Positions 26,246 to 34,037 of a DNA stretch of 64,000 nucleotides are shown one piece after another. Source of the DNA: JASLZO01 sp965247995. GTDB lineage: Bacteria > Chloroflexota > Dehalococcoidia > UBA6926. The notes under the pieces are model-generated. The model was not told the origin of the DNA. It made no database searches and worked only from the letters and a program-made list of their open reading frames with translations. Numbering within the stretch: the first letter of the stretch is position 1; the number at the start of each line of letters is the position of its first letter. The stretch is taken from the NCBI GenBank assembly GCA_965247995.1, contig OZ252041.1:1550001-1614000 (forward strand), given 5' to 3'. Made by a program: the position numbers and the translations under genes.

Positions 26246-26809
26246 ATGGCACCGAAGGTCTACACAAAATATGGGGACGAGGGCGAAACCGGCCTGCTCT
26301 ACGGCGGTCGAGTGTCGAAGACCGATCCGCGGACGGAGGCATACGGAACGGTCGACGAGGCTGTCTCCGCAATCGGGCTCGGCCGGGCCCACTCTCTCGA
26401 CGAGAGGGTGCGCGAAGTCGCCCTCCATCTCCAACGCGAGCTGTTTACGGTCGGCGCTGAGCTCGCGACCGATGCCGATAAGTTCCAGACATTCACGAAG
26501 CATTTCGAGCCGGTCGACGCGTCCATGGTCGACGGCCTGGAGACGACGATCGATGAACTCACGGAGTCCGTGGAGCTTCCGCCGGCGTTCGTGATCCCTG
26601 GGGCGTCGCCTGCGTCAGCAGCGTTCGACCTGGCGCGATCTACGTTGCGGACGGCGGAACGGCGCGCTGTCGCGTTGCGCGAGGCAGGCATGATGCGGGA
26701 AGGGACTGAAGTGCTGCGTTACTTGAACCGGGCCGCCGACCTACTGTTCATGTTGGCGCGGTATCAGGACCGGGACCTGCCACCTGAACTGCTGACCGGA
26801 GGGGCGTAG
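26246..26809 (+). CDS. Cob(I)yrinic acid a,c-diamide adenosyltransferase, PduO type
   Basis: 187 aa from ATG 26246, set by a strong AAGGAGG at 26231-26237; a longer frame to 26105 runs through the divergent heat-shock promoter. Four-helix-bundle ATP:corrinoid adenosyltransferase: VYTKYGDEGETGLLYGGRVSKTD is the N-terminal ATP-binding signature. DEAVSAIGLGRA and TLRTAERRAVALRE carry the conserved Arg and Glu residues, and LRYLNRAADLLFMLAR ends the fold. It makes adenosylcobalamin, or salvages it for B12-dependent enzymes. Divergent from dnaJ. Confidence 0.93.
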   Translation: MAPKVYTKYGDEGETGLLYGGRVSKTDPRTEAYGTVDEAVSAIGLGRAHSLDERVREVALHLQRELFTVGAELATDADKFQTFTKHFEPVDASMVDGLETTIDELTESVELPPAFVIPGASPASAAFDLARSTLRTAERRAVALREAGMMREGTEVLRYLNRAADLLFMLARYQDRDLPPELLTGGA

Positions 26810-26865
26810 TGGCCGGGACAGGAGCGCCTGGATACCTCTACTAATCGTCGGGACATCACGATGAC

Positions 26866-27498
26866 ATGCAAATAGGCGGCGCCGGATTCAGGCTTGCGGT
26901 CGTCGACTACGGCGGTGGGAATCTCAGATCAGTCGCTAAGGCAATCGAGAGCCTCGGCCATACAGCAATCGTCACGCCCGACCCGAAGGACCTTGGAGAA
27001 GTCGATGGGATCGTTTTTCCCGGGCAAGGAATCGCCGGTCCGGCGATGGAACGCCTGAAGCAGGCCGGGATGGAAGGTGCACTAAAGGAGGCGGTCGCGA
27101 AAGGGCGACCCTTCTTCGGCGTCTGCCTCGGGCTCCAATTGATCTTCGACTGGTCCGATGAAGGGGAAACGCCTTGCCTTGGGATCCTGCCTGGCCGGAC
27201 AGTGCGGTTCAAGAATGGCCTGAAAGTACCGCATATGGGGTGGAATGCAGTGCGGTTCGCCCGCGCCCATCCCGTCTTTGACGGAGTGGACGACGGTACT
27301 CAGTTCTACTTCGTGCATAGCTACTACGGTGTGCCGGATGATCCAGCGTTAACGATAGGGGAGACGGACTACGGCACGACGTTTGCCAGCGCCGTGGCGA
27401 CCGGGAACCTGGTTGCGACTCAGTTCCATCCGGAAAAGAGTGGGCTGACCGGCGTGCGTCTTTACGACAACTTCTTCCGCCACGCCTTGGGCGGGTAG
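26866..27498 (+). CDS. hisH: Imidazole glycerol phosphate synthase, glutaminase subunit HisH
   Basis: 210 aa from ATG 26866. Class I glutamine amidotransferase of histidine synthesis; it supplies ammonia to HisF. Signatures: VVDYGGGNLRSVAKAIESLG at the N-terminus, oxyanion strand region VFPGQGIAGPAMERL, nucleophile loop GVCLGLQLIF, VPHMGWN, and the His-Glu pair in TQFHPEKSG. Normal length. hisA follows 25 nt later, while hisF lies 1.6 kb further on, beyond an opposite-strand permease gene. Confidence 0.96.
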   Translation: MQIGGAGFRLAVVDYGGGNLRSVAKAIESLGHTAIVTPDPKDLGEVDGIVFPGQGIAGPAMERLKQAGMEGALKEAVAKGRPFFGVCLGLQLIFDWSDEGETPCLGILPGRTVRFKNGLKVPHMGWNAVRFARAHPVFDGVDDGTQFYFVHSYYGVPDDPALTIGETDYGTTFASAVATGNLVATQFHPEKSGLTGVRLYDNFFRHALGG

Positions 27499-27523
27499 CG
27501 GCGCGGAACCGGGAACCGGACCA

Positions 27524-28243
27524 GTGGAAGTCATTCCAGCGGTTGACATCCGTGGGGGACGTGCGGTCCGTCTGGTCCAAGGAGACTATGCGCGTGAAGT
27601 GGTATTCGATTCGGATCCAGTCGATGCCGCCCAGCGGTGGGAGTCCCAAGGTGCACCACGGATTCACGTCGTCGATCTGGATGGGGCCCGTGAGGGCGTT
27701 CCTGCTCATTTGCCAATCATCGAGCGTATCGCGAACGGAGTCTCGATTCCGGTCCAGGTCGGTGGGGGAATCCGTTCACTCGAAACCGGCGAACGCTTGT
27801 TAGGAGTGGGAGTCAATCGCATTGTCTTTGGTACCGCGGCCGTCGAGGACCCGAATCTCGTCGCCCAGGCATGTGAGCACTTCGGGCCGCAGCGCGTAGT
27901 AGTGGGCATCGATTCCCGTGACGGGAGAGTGGCGGTCCGGGGGTGGGAACAATCTACCGACCGGTCATCGGTCGAGGTGGCTCGGGAGATGGTGGTCCGA
28001 GGAGCCATACGATTGATCTACACGGATATTGCCCGCGATGGGATGTTGGAGGGGCCGAACGTGGACGCAGTCACTGAGTTCGCAGAGGCCGTCAATGCGG
28101 CCGTGGTTGCGTCGGGTGGCGTCTCGACGGCTGAAGACGTACGCGCCCTCGCTGCTACCGGCGTCGAAGGCGTGATCATCGGCCGCGCGCTGTACTCGGG
28201 AGCCATAACGGTGGAGTCCGCCCTGAAGGCGGCCAGAGACTAG
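27524..28243 (+). CDS. hisA: Phosphoribosyl-ProFAR isomerase HisA
   Basis: 239 aa from GTG 27524. (beta-alpha)8 barrel catalysing the Amadori rearrangement in histidine synthesis. Signatures: EVIPAVDIRGGRAVRLVQGDY (catalytic Asp in the first strand), PVQVGGGIRS, GTAAVEDPN, VVGIDSRDGRVAVRGW, YTDIARDGMLEGPN (second Asp) and VVASGGVST. Length normal. It retains the strict HisA motifs rather than PriA-type broadening, though that cannot be proved by eye. Confidence 0.96.
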   Translation: MEVIPAVDIRGGRAVRLVQGDYAREVVFDSDPVDAAQRWESQGAPRIHVVDLDGAREGVPAHLPIIERIANGVSIPVQVGGGIRSLETGERLLGVGVNRIVFGTAAVEDPNLVAQACEHFGPQRVVVGIDSRDGRVAVRGWEQSTDRSSVEVAREMVVRGAIRLIYTDIARDGMLEGPNVDAVTEFAEAVNAAVVASGGVSTAEDVRALAATGVEGVIIGRALYSGAITVESALKAARD

Positions 28244-28255
28244 TAGCTGCGTCGA

Positions 28256-29089
28256 TCAGCCGGTGATTCCGGCGGCGCGCGCCAGCAGCAGGAGCCCGAC
28301 GACGGCGAGTGCGACCGCCATGAGTCGTAGCAAGGTGCGCAGACTCAGTGTTCCCGTCAGTCGCGTCCCTGCAATCGTTCCGATCATCGCCATCGAACCC
28401 ATGATCACCAGCATCGGGTAGTCGACTGAACCCGTTGTCGCGTGACCCACCCAACCGGCCACGCCGAGGAAGGTTCCGACGACCAGGTTCGTGCCCGCGG
28501 CAACACGCGGGTCGAGCCGCAAGATTTGGATCAGCATGGGCAGCCTCAGGGTGCCAAGGATGAGACCCACCGCCCCTCCGACGAGCCCGATTGCGAACCC
28601 GACGGCCCCTTCGGCCGCCATCCGTGGCCGCGTAAACGTCTCCGTCGCAGTGGGGGTGTCGTTTCGCGCCGCTGAGGCACCCATACGTTTGGCACGTTGC
28701 GCAAGCTCGATCCCCTGCCAGAACACGAACCCACCAGCGAGACCAATAAGCAGGTTCTCGGGCGTTAAGTTCGCTGCAAACCCGCCGGCGACAGCTCCGA
28801 CAGCGGCCGGCCCGCCTTGAACGAGCACCGCGCGCCAGTTCACTCGTTGTGCACGCAGGTGACCGATCGAACCAGTCCCCGCCGAGAGTGTACTCACGAG
28901 GATATTCGTCCCGCCGGCCGCCGCGGCAGGCATGCCTGCTAACAGCATGAACGGCAATCGGATCGTTCCCAATGCGAGGCCGATTGTCCCGCCGAGGACG
29001 CCGACGCTAAGAGAGAGGACCCCCAACGCAATCGCCTGCCAGAGGTAGACCTCGGATGCCAATCCCCATGTGGACAACGGATCAGTCAT
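28256..29089 (-). CDS. TauE/SafE-family sulfite/sulfonate exporter-like permease
   Basis: 277 aa. Integral membrane protein with about eight helices in two similar halves, each with the family's Gly-rich motif: SLSVGVLGGTIGLALGTIRLPFMLLAGMP and AIGLVGGAVGLILGTLRLPMLIQI, each followed by AAGGTNILVSTLSAGTGSIGH or AAGTNLVVGTFLGVAGWVGH. Members move sulfite, sulfoacetate or related organic sulfur anions. It interrupts the his gene run on the opposite strand, convergent with hisA. Substrate unknown. Confidence 0.88.
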   Translation of the reverse strand: MTDPLSTWGLASEVYLWQAIALGVLSLSVGVLGGTIGLALGTIRLPFMLLAGMPAAAAGGTNILVSTLSAGTGSIGHLRAQRVNWRAVLVQGGPAAVGAVAGGFAANLTPENLLIGLAGGFVFWQGIELAQRAKRMGASAARNDTPTATETFTRPRMAAEGAVGFAIGLVGGAVGLILGTLRLPMLIQILRLDPRVAAGTNLVVGTFLGVAGWVGHATTGSVDYPMLVIMGSMAMIGTIAGTRLTGTLSLRTLLRLMAVALAVVGLLLLARAAGITG

Positions 29090-29144
29090 CCGTGCATCGT
29101 ACCGGCGCCGCTCTCAGCGGCGCTATCGTTACACTGACATCGTC

Positions 29145-29972
29145 ATGTTGTCCAAACGCGTCATTGCCTGCCTCGATGTGAAGGCAGGACGTGTGGTAAA
29201 GGGCGTGAAGTTCCGGGACCACCGCGACGCCGGCGATCCGGTGGAACTTGCTGCCGGATACAACCGCGATGGGGTCGACGAACTGGTTTTCTACGACATT
29301 ACCGCGTCATCAGACCAGCGCAACATCATGATTGAGGTCGTCCAACGGGTGGCGGAGGAGGTCTTTATCCCGCTGACCGTTGGAGGCGGTCTTCGCAGCG
29401 TCGGCGACATGCGCAAGATGCTCAACGCGGGAGCGGACAAGGTCAGCATTAACACGGCGGCAGTCTCCAACCCGGCACTGATCCGAGCCGGGGCCGACGC
29501 ATTCGGAAGCCAATGCATAGTCGTTGGGATGGACGCCAAGGCCACGGACGGATTCACGCAGCCCGTGGAAGGGGTTGCGCCTGAGTTGGCCCTGGATCGA
29601 ACGTCGCGATGGGAGGTCCGAACACACACCGGAAAAGACGGTGGGCGGCCGACCGGGATCGATGCGGTCAAATGGGCGAAGAAGGCGGTCGAATTAGGCG
29701 CTGGAGAGATCGTGTTGAATAGCATCGACGCCGACGGGACGCAGGCTGGTTTCGACCTGGAACTGACGCGTGCGATCTCCGACGCCGTCGAGGTCCCCGT
29801 TGTTGCCAGCGGTGGAGCCGGTTCGCCGGACCATTTCGTCGACGCGTTCGAACGAGGCCACGCCGACGCGGCCCTAGCCGCCAGCATCTTCCACTACGAA
29901 CAGTGCGGGATCGACGAAACGAAACGGTACTTGGCGGATCGGGGCGTTCCCGTCCGACTGCTCCAGCCCTGA
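29145..29972 (+). CDS. hisF: Imidazole glycerol phosphate synthase, cyclase subunit HisF
   Basis: 275 aa from ATG 29145 (MLSKRVIACLDVKAGRVVKG); the longer frame from 29070 is upstream noise. Barrel paralogous to HisA. Catalytic Asp in IACLDVKAGR and second Asp in LNSIDADGTQAGFDLEL; phosphate sites TVGGGLRS, VSINTAAV and VVASGGAGSPDHF. Slightly long (usual 250-260 aa) because of extra residues around the EGVAPELALDRT segment. It forms the ammonia-channelling complex with HisH. The HAD gene follows 17 nt later. Confidence 0.96.
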   Translation: MLSKRVIACLDVKAGRVVKGVKFRDHRDAGDPVELAAGYNRDGVDELVFYDITASSDQRNIMIEVVQRVAEEVFIPLTVGGGLRSVGDMRKMLNAGADKVSINTAAVSNPALIRAGADAFGSQCIVVGMDAKATDGFTQPVEGVAPELALDRTSRWEVRTHTGKDGGRPTGIDAVKWAKKAVELGAGEIVLNSIDADGTQAGFDLELTRAISDAVEVPVVASGGAGSPDHFVDAFERGHADAALAASIFHYEQCGIDETKRYLADRGVPVRLLQP

Positions 29973-29989
29973 CAAGCGGCAACAGGCGC

Positions 29990-30745
29990 ATGGACCGCTC
30001 ACGCTCACGCCGCGTGAAGGCTGTCCTCCTCGATGCGTACGGAACGCTGTTCCACTACGAACGCGCTCGGTTGAGGGCGGTCTTCGAACAGATCGTCCAC
30101 GACCAAACACTCGCCGTCGATCCCGGAGGGTTGTTCGATCACTGGGGCGAACACGAGTCCGAATTCCGCAGACGCCGCGTTCAGCGGGACGCGCTGGGCG
30201 GATGGCGCCAAGAGCGACCGTTCCGCTCGTACACCGACGTCTGGATGCAGTGCTTCCGGCAAGGCTTTCGCGAAACTGGAGCGATGTCCGGCGACCCACG
30301 TGCTGCCACCAAAACGCTGATTGTAGACCTGATCGAGCGCGAGGTGTTCCCAGAAGTATCCGAGGCCCTGACCGCCTTACGCGAGCGGGTTACTGTTGGT
30401 CTCGTGTCGAACGCGGACGAACGATTCCTCGGCGGTACGCTGGCTCACAACGGTCTCGAGTTCGACATCGTCGTGTTCTCCGAGCAGGAGCGCGTGTACA
30501 AACCACACCCCGCCCTTTTCGAACGGGCGTTGGAACGGCTCGATCTCCGACCGGATGAAGTCATGTATGCGGGCGATTCGCCGATCGAGGACGTGGAGGG
30601 AGCGAGCGACGCAGGAATCCCATCGGTATGGGTCAACCGCGATGGCTCAGACTGGCCGCTGGGCGAAGAGGTTCAGCCGACCTACGAGGTCGCGGACCTG
30701 CTGGGGCTGGTGGACATCGTCGGTTCGCGCGGCGGCGCTTCCTGA
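29990..30745 (+). CDS. HAD-superfamily hydrolase (haloacid dehalogenase-like)
   Basis: 251 aa from ATG 29990; the frame is open to 29903 inside hisF. HAD motifs: I, LLDAYGTLFHYE, with the nucleophile Asp but Tyr in place of the second Asp, as in 2-haloacid dehalogenase-type members; II, LVSNADE; III, KPHPALFERAL; IV, YAGDSPIEDVEGASDAG. It lies between hisF and hisIE, so histidinol-phosphate phosphatase is a tempting role, but HAD enzymes in that role usually have DxD in motif I. Substrate unresolved. Confidence 0.88.
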   Translation: MDRSRSRRVKAVLLDAYGTLFHYERARLRAVFEQIVHDQTLAVDPGGLFDHWGEHESEFRRRRVQRDALGGWRQERPFRSYTDVWMQCFRQGFRETGAMSGDPRAATKTLIVDLIEREVFPEVSEALTALRERVTVGLVSNADERFLGGTLAHNGLEFDIVVFSEQERVYKPHPALFERALERLDLRPDEVMYAGDSPIEDVEGASDAGIPSVWVNRDGSDWPLGEEVQPTYEVADLLGLVDIVGSRGGAS

Positions 30746-30787
30746 GATTCGGGGCTACCATCGACCTATGCGGGAGGAGATCTGACT

Positions 30788-31417
30788 GTGCCTACGACGA
30801 TCCAACTCAACGATCGCGGTTTAGTGCCGGCGATTGCGCAGGATGCGAACTCCGGGAAAGTCCTGATGGTCGCCCACATGGACCAAGAGGCGCTCAAGCG
30901 GACGCTTGAGACCGGTCAGGCCTGGTTCTTCAGCCGGTCACGCAACGAGCTCTGGCACAAGGGAGAATCCTCGGGCAGCTACTTGAACGTTGTCGAAGTC
31001 CGGCCGGATTGCGACGGCGATGTCATCTTGCTCCGAGTCGAGCCGACAGGCCCCGCGTGCCACACGGGGAATGAGACCTGTTTCTATCAAGAATTTGACG
31101 GCTCTGACTGGACCGTTGATCCAAGTCCTATCACCATCGGGGTGGCGCTCGCAGGGCTGGACACGGTGATAGCGGAGCGGAAGCGCGAGATGCCGGAGTC
31201 CAGCTACACCGCTGACCTGTTCCGCCAGGGACGCGAGCGGATCGCGCAGAAGGTCATCGAGGAAGCAGGAGAGACCGCGCTAGCGGCCAGCGCTGGGGCG
31301 AGTGAGCGCACGACTACCGAGGCGGCGGATCTCCTCTACCACCTTGCTGTGCTGCTCGCGGACTCAGGGATCGGGTTCGAGGATGTAGCCGCTGAGCTGA
31401 TCCAGCGGAGGCGCTGA
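30788..31417 (+). CDS. hisI: Bifunctional phosphoribosyl-AMP cyclohydrolase / phosphoribosyl-ATP pyrophosphatase HisIE
   Basis: 209 aa from GTG 30788, with GGAGGAG upstream. HisI domain (1-112): MVAHMDQEALKRTLETGQAWFFSRSRNELWHKGESSG and metal-binding Cys/Asp residues in VRPDCDGD and GPACHTGNETCF. The HisE domain (about 120-209) has the MazG-like helices SYTADLFRQGRERIAQKVIEEAGETALA and EAADLLYHLAVLL. It performs two successive early steps of histidine synthesis. It completes the hisH-A-F-IE set; hisG, B, C and D are not in the window. Confidence 0.95.
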   Translation: MPTTIQLNDRGLVPAIAQDANSGKVLMVAHMDQEALKRTLETGQAWFFSRSRNELWHKGESSGSYLNVVEVRPDCDGDVILLRVEPTGPACHTGNETCFYQEFDGSDWTVDPSPITIGVALAGLDTVIAERKREMPESSYTADLFRQGRERIAQKVIEEAGETALAASAGASERTTTEAADLLYHLAVLLADSGIGFEDVAAELIQRRR

Positions 31418-31432
31418 CCGGACCTGGGGCTG

Positions 31433-32371
31433 CTACTGAGCATTCGCAGCCAACTGGTCTTCTTCGACCGCACCCTCGAGAGCGCGTATCGCGACTTCGA
31501 TCTGATCGTCATCGGGCGGCTTCGTCGTGATCGCTTGCAGCAGCAGATTGGGTGCGATGATCGCTCTCACCAGCGGGTTCGCCGCGTGGAACCCGCTCCA
31601 ACGGATGATCTCGTAGCTGATCCCCGCGATGATCGGCAGCAGGACGATGCGCGAAGCAATGCGCTCTACCAACGGGGGCGCACCCAACAACGCGTGGACC
31701 GCAATGGCGATCACGAGGACGACGAGGATGAAAGCGGTCCCACAACGCGGATGGGCCGTCCCATAGCGACGGATCGATCCTACGGTGAGGGGTTCCCCCG
31801 CTTCCTTGGCGTGAACGGCCATGTGTTCGGCGCCGTGGTACGCGTACACCCGACGGATGTCCGGAAGAAAACCGATCGCGGCGATATAGGCGACAAAAAT
31901 CGCCAGACGGATCAGGCCTTCAACAATGTTGCTCAACAGGGCCGATTCGAGGAATCGATCCACCCAATGGGTCGCGACGACCGGAAGGGCGAAGAACAAC
32001 GCGACCGCCATCACGATGCTGAAGGCGAGGGTTCCTCCGATCGCGACGGAACTTAGCGTGTCGCGGGGCGCGTCTTCCGCGTTGGTGTCCGTGGGAGCAT
32101 TTGGGTCCTCGGCAGAGACCTTGGCGGAGAACATCAGCGCGCGAGTGCCGATGGTCAGCATCTCCGCGAGGACGATCACACCGCGGAACAGTGGTAAGCG
32201 GCGCACTTTTTGGGCCCACCGCCACCTCAGGGGGTCAGTCACAACCAGGATCTCGCCATTCGGACGGCGCACTGCGACACTCACGCAGGTCTGTCCTCGG
32301 ATCATGACGCCTTCGATCAGCGCCTGACCCCCGTAGGTCGCCGCCTGGGGTTGGGACCTACCAGTAGTCAC
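31433..32371 (-). CDS. DUF1385 family membrane protein (YqhQ-like)
   Basis: 312 aa from GTG 32371. Signature N-terminus YGGQALIEGVMIRG, then DPLRWRWAQKVRRLPLFRGVIVLAEMLTIGTRALMFSA. Four or five membrane helices lie between about 115 and 260, with the conserved YHGAEHMAVHAKEAGE and RYGTAHPRCGTAFILVV motifs. The family has no assigned enzyme activity; in many Gram-positive and Chloroflexota genomes it sits beside rpmE and release-factor genes, as here beside rpmE. Convergent with hisIE, stops 15 nt apart. Confidence 0.9.
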   Translation of the reverse strand: MTTGRSQPQAATYGGQALIEGVMIRGQTCVSVAVRRPNGEILVVTDPLRWRWAQKVRRLPLFRGVIVLAEMLTIGTRALMFSAKVSAEDPNAPTDTNAEDAPRDTLSSVAIGGTLAFSIVMAVALFFALPVVATHWVDRFLESALLSNIVEGLIRLAIFVAYIAAIGFLPDIRRVYAYHGAEHMAVHAKEAGEPLTVGSIRRYGTAHPRCGTAFILVVLVIAIAVHALLGAPPLVERIASRIVLLPIIAGISYEIIRWSGFHAANPLVRAIIAPNLLLQAITTKPPDDDQIEVAIRALEGAVEEDQLAANAQ

Positions 32372-32457
32372 GGCCCGCCTATCCTAGAAAACCAGAAACC
32401 AACGCGGCCTCCGTGTCGGGGGGGGGGCCTGGACGAAGGGAAAGTCGAGCGTGCGGA

Positions 32458-32718
32458 CTACTCGTCGCCGCCGTTCGAATCTTCTTGAGTCGCCGTCGAG
32501 GCGGGTTGCGACTCAGCCGTTGGGGCTGCATACCTGCGGCGTAGACGCTCGACTCGCCCGAGCGTGTCGACAATGCGCTGCTGCCCCGTGAAGAACGGAT
32601 GGCACTGGTTGCACACCTCGATATGGATCTCCGGCACCGTGGAACCGGTGGTCCAGGTGTTGCCGCATGCGCAGACAACCTTGGACTGCATGTACTGGGG
32701 ATGGATGTCTGGCCTCAT
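32458..32718 (-). CDS. rpmE: 50S ribosomal protein L31
   Basis: 86 aa. Zinc-containing (C+) L31: MRPDIHPQYMQSKVVCACGNTW ... EVCNQCHPFFTGQQRIVDTLGRVERLRRRY. Paired Cys in CAC and CNQC bind zinc. An acidic Ser/Thr-rich tail of about 20 residues extends beyond the core. The ribosome site GGAAGG precedes ATG 32718. Part of the rplU-rpmA-rpmE-DUF1385 run. A 10-G homopolymer lies downstream at 32418-32427. Confidence 0.96.
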   Translation of the reverse strand: MRPDIHPQYMQSKVVCACGNTWTTGSTVPEIHIEVCNQCHPFFTGQQRIVDTLGRVERLRRRYAAPTAESQPASTATQEDSNGGDE

Positions 32719-32748
32719 CGCGTCGCCTTCCCGATTGAGGATCGGACC

Positions 32749-33015
32749 CTACGAACCATCCGAGACTGGGTAGACGCTGACCCGCTTTTTCGCCTGCGTT
32801 TGGTGTTCGAACTTCACGCGACCATCGATCTTCGCGTAGAGGGTGAAGTCACGTCCTCGACCAACGTTGTTACCGTCAAAGATTCTCGTTCCCCGTTGCC
32901 GAACGAGAATGCTCCCGGCGGTGACAACCTGGCCGTCGTACCGCTTGACGCCCAGCCGTTGCCCTTTGCTGTCACGGCCGTTGCGCGACGTTCCGCCACC
33001 CTTCTTATGTGCCAT
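32749..33015 (-). CDS. rpmA: 50S ribosomal protein L27
   Basis: 88 aa. MAHKKGGGTSRNGRDSKGQRLGVK is diagnostic; the flexible N-terminal tail reaches the peptidyl-transferase centre. The protein begins directly with AHKKGG, with no cleavable extension of the Firmicute type, and no Prp-protease gene lies between rplU and rpmA. GAGGAG precedes ATG 33015 at good spacing. It lies 27 nt after rplU. Confidence 0.97.
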   Translation of the reverse strand: MAHKKGGGTSRNGRDSKGQRLGVKRYDGQVVTAGSILVRQRGTRIFDGNNVGRGRDFTLYAKIDGRVKFEHQTQAKKRVSVYPVSDGS

Positions 33016-33042
33016 TAGCGATATCTCCTCGGCCTACTCACG

Positions 33043-33360
33043 TCATTCCGTAAGGATCTGCCGGATCGCGAGTTGGGTAACTGGCTGGCGGTGTCCGTTC
33101 TTTCGCCGGTAGCGCGTCTTGGGCTTGTATTTGAACACGGTGATCTTCTTGTCCTTGGTCTGCGCGGTGACCTCGGCGACGACCCGTGCGCCCTCCACTG
33201 TGGGTTTGCCGACGCTCACACGGTCGTCGTCAGCAACCAACAGCACGTCATCGAACTCGACCCGGTCGCCGACTGCGTTCGGGAGTTTCTCGACGGCCAA
33301 GATCTGCCCAGGCTCGACGCGGTATTGCTTACCGCCGGTTTGGATCACTGCATAGAAGAT
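33043..33360 (-). CDS. rplU: 50S ribosomal protein L21, start codon apparently AUC
   Basis: Conserved L21 sequence FYAVIQTGGKQYRVEPGQILAVEKL, then RVEFDDVLLV, TVFKYKPKTRYRRKNGHRQ. No ATG, GTG or TTG stands at the conserved N-terminus. ATC 33360 gives M-F-Y-A-V-I with GGAG 8 nt upstream and 105 residues, close to the usual 103. The in-frame ATG at 33408 would add 16 unrelated residues and lies inside the spacer of a good predicted promoter. GTG 33348 would delete the first strand. The AUC start is therefore inferred. First gene of the ribosomal-protein operon. Confidence 0.85.
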   Translation of the reverse strand: MFYAVIQTGGKQYRVEPGQILAVEKLPNAVGDRVEFDDVLLVADDDRVSVGKPTVEGARVVAEVTAQTKDKKITVFKYKPKTRYRRKNGHRQPVTQLAIRQILTE

Positions 33361-33391
33361 GGGGAGGACTCCAATAGGGACTCGGAGCGAC

Positions 33392-33421
33392 AGTGTATGC
33401 GCGCCCATATCTGCGGGTCAA
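33392..33421 (-). promoter_or_regulatory. Predicted promoter of rplU operon
   Basis: Minus strand TTGACC (33421-33416), an 18-nt spacer, TACACT (33397-33392). Transcription would begin near 33385, leaving a 5' leader of about 25 nt before the proposed AUC start and excluding the ATG at 33408. Confidence 0.5.
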
Positions 33422-33444
33422 GGAATGTGGTTAACGGGAGAGCG

Positions 33445-34020
33445 TTACCGCACGCTCCACCACCGCACCGGGTTCTCCATATCCAGATCGGTCATGGTCT
33501 CAAGGCGGACGATGCGAGCGGTAGGTGTCTCGCCGCGATTGAGCTCCAGGATGCCGACCGTCCCAATGATGTGGTCCAGGTTATGAGGGAGGGTAGGGCT
33601 TCCAGGATTGACCATGAAGACCCCCTTCAACGTCAAGACTTCCTCGGTATGGGTATCGCCGAAGACGATTACGTTGACGGGTCCGCCGAATTCATGATCC
33701 ATGACCGACTCGAGCGTGCGCACTGGCGGCATCTCCGGAATCGCCAACCCGTGGGTAACGCCAACCTTGAAACCCTCGATCTCCAACACCGGCGCCCGTT
33801 CGATCCGGCGGTCTCGTATCTTTCGAAAGAAGTCACCGTTCCCCTCGCACGAAAAAACGGGGGCCAACCGCTCTAGCCAATCGAGGCACACAGGGTCGTA
33901 GATGTCCCCAGCGTGGAGGATCATCTCTACGCCCGCATCCGAGAAAATATCGAAGAGCTGTTCTGGCAACGCGGAACCAGCGTCCGGAATGTGGGTGTCG
34001 GAGACGAGACCGATCCGCAC
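33445..34020 (-). CDS. Metallophosphoesterase, YfcE/MJ0936 family
   Basis: 191 aa from GTG 34020: AAGGAG lies 8 nt upstream of it, whereas the TTG at 34026 would be only 2 nt from that site. Calcineurin-like metal-binding motifs in order: LVSDTHIP (DxH), LHAGDIYD (GDxxD), EGNGD (GNxD), THGL and GDTHTEE. Members hydrolyse phosphodiesters such as cyclic nucleotides; the substrate here is unknown. It follows rnhC by 17 nt and may be translated with it. Confidence 0.9.
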   Translation of the reverse strand: MRIGLVSDTHIPDAGSALPEQLFDIFSDAGVEMILHAGDIYDPVCLDWLERLAPVFSCEGNGDFFRKIRDRRIERAPVLEIEGFKVGVTHGLAIPEMPPVRTLESVMDHEFGGPVNVIVFGDTHTEEVLTLKGVFMVNPGSPTLPHNLDHIIGTVGILELNRGETPTARIVRLETMTDLDMENPVRWWSVR

Positions 34021-34037
34021 TGCCAAGGCTCCTTTGA

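Noticed and set aside
32418..32427. Run of 10 G between DUF1385 and rpmE, considered as a phase-variable tract.
   Set aside because: It lies between co-directional genes, outside coding sequence and outside any visible promoter spacer. It could also be a sequencing artefact.
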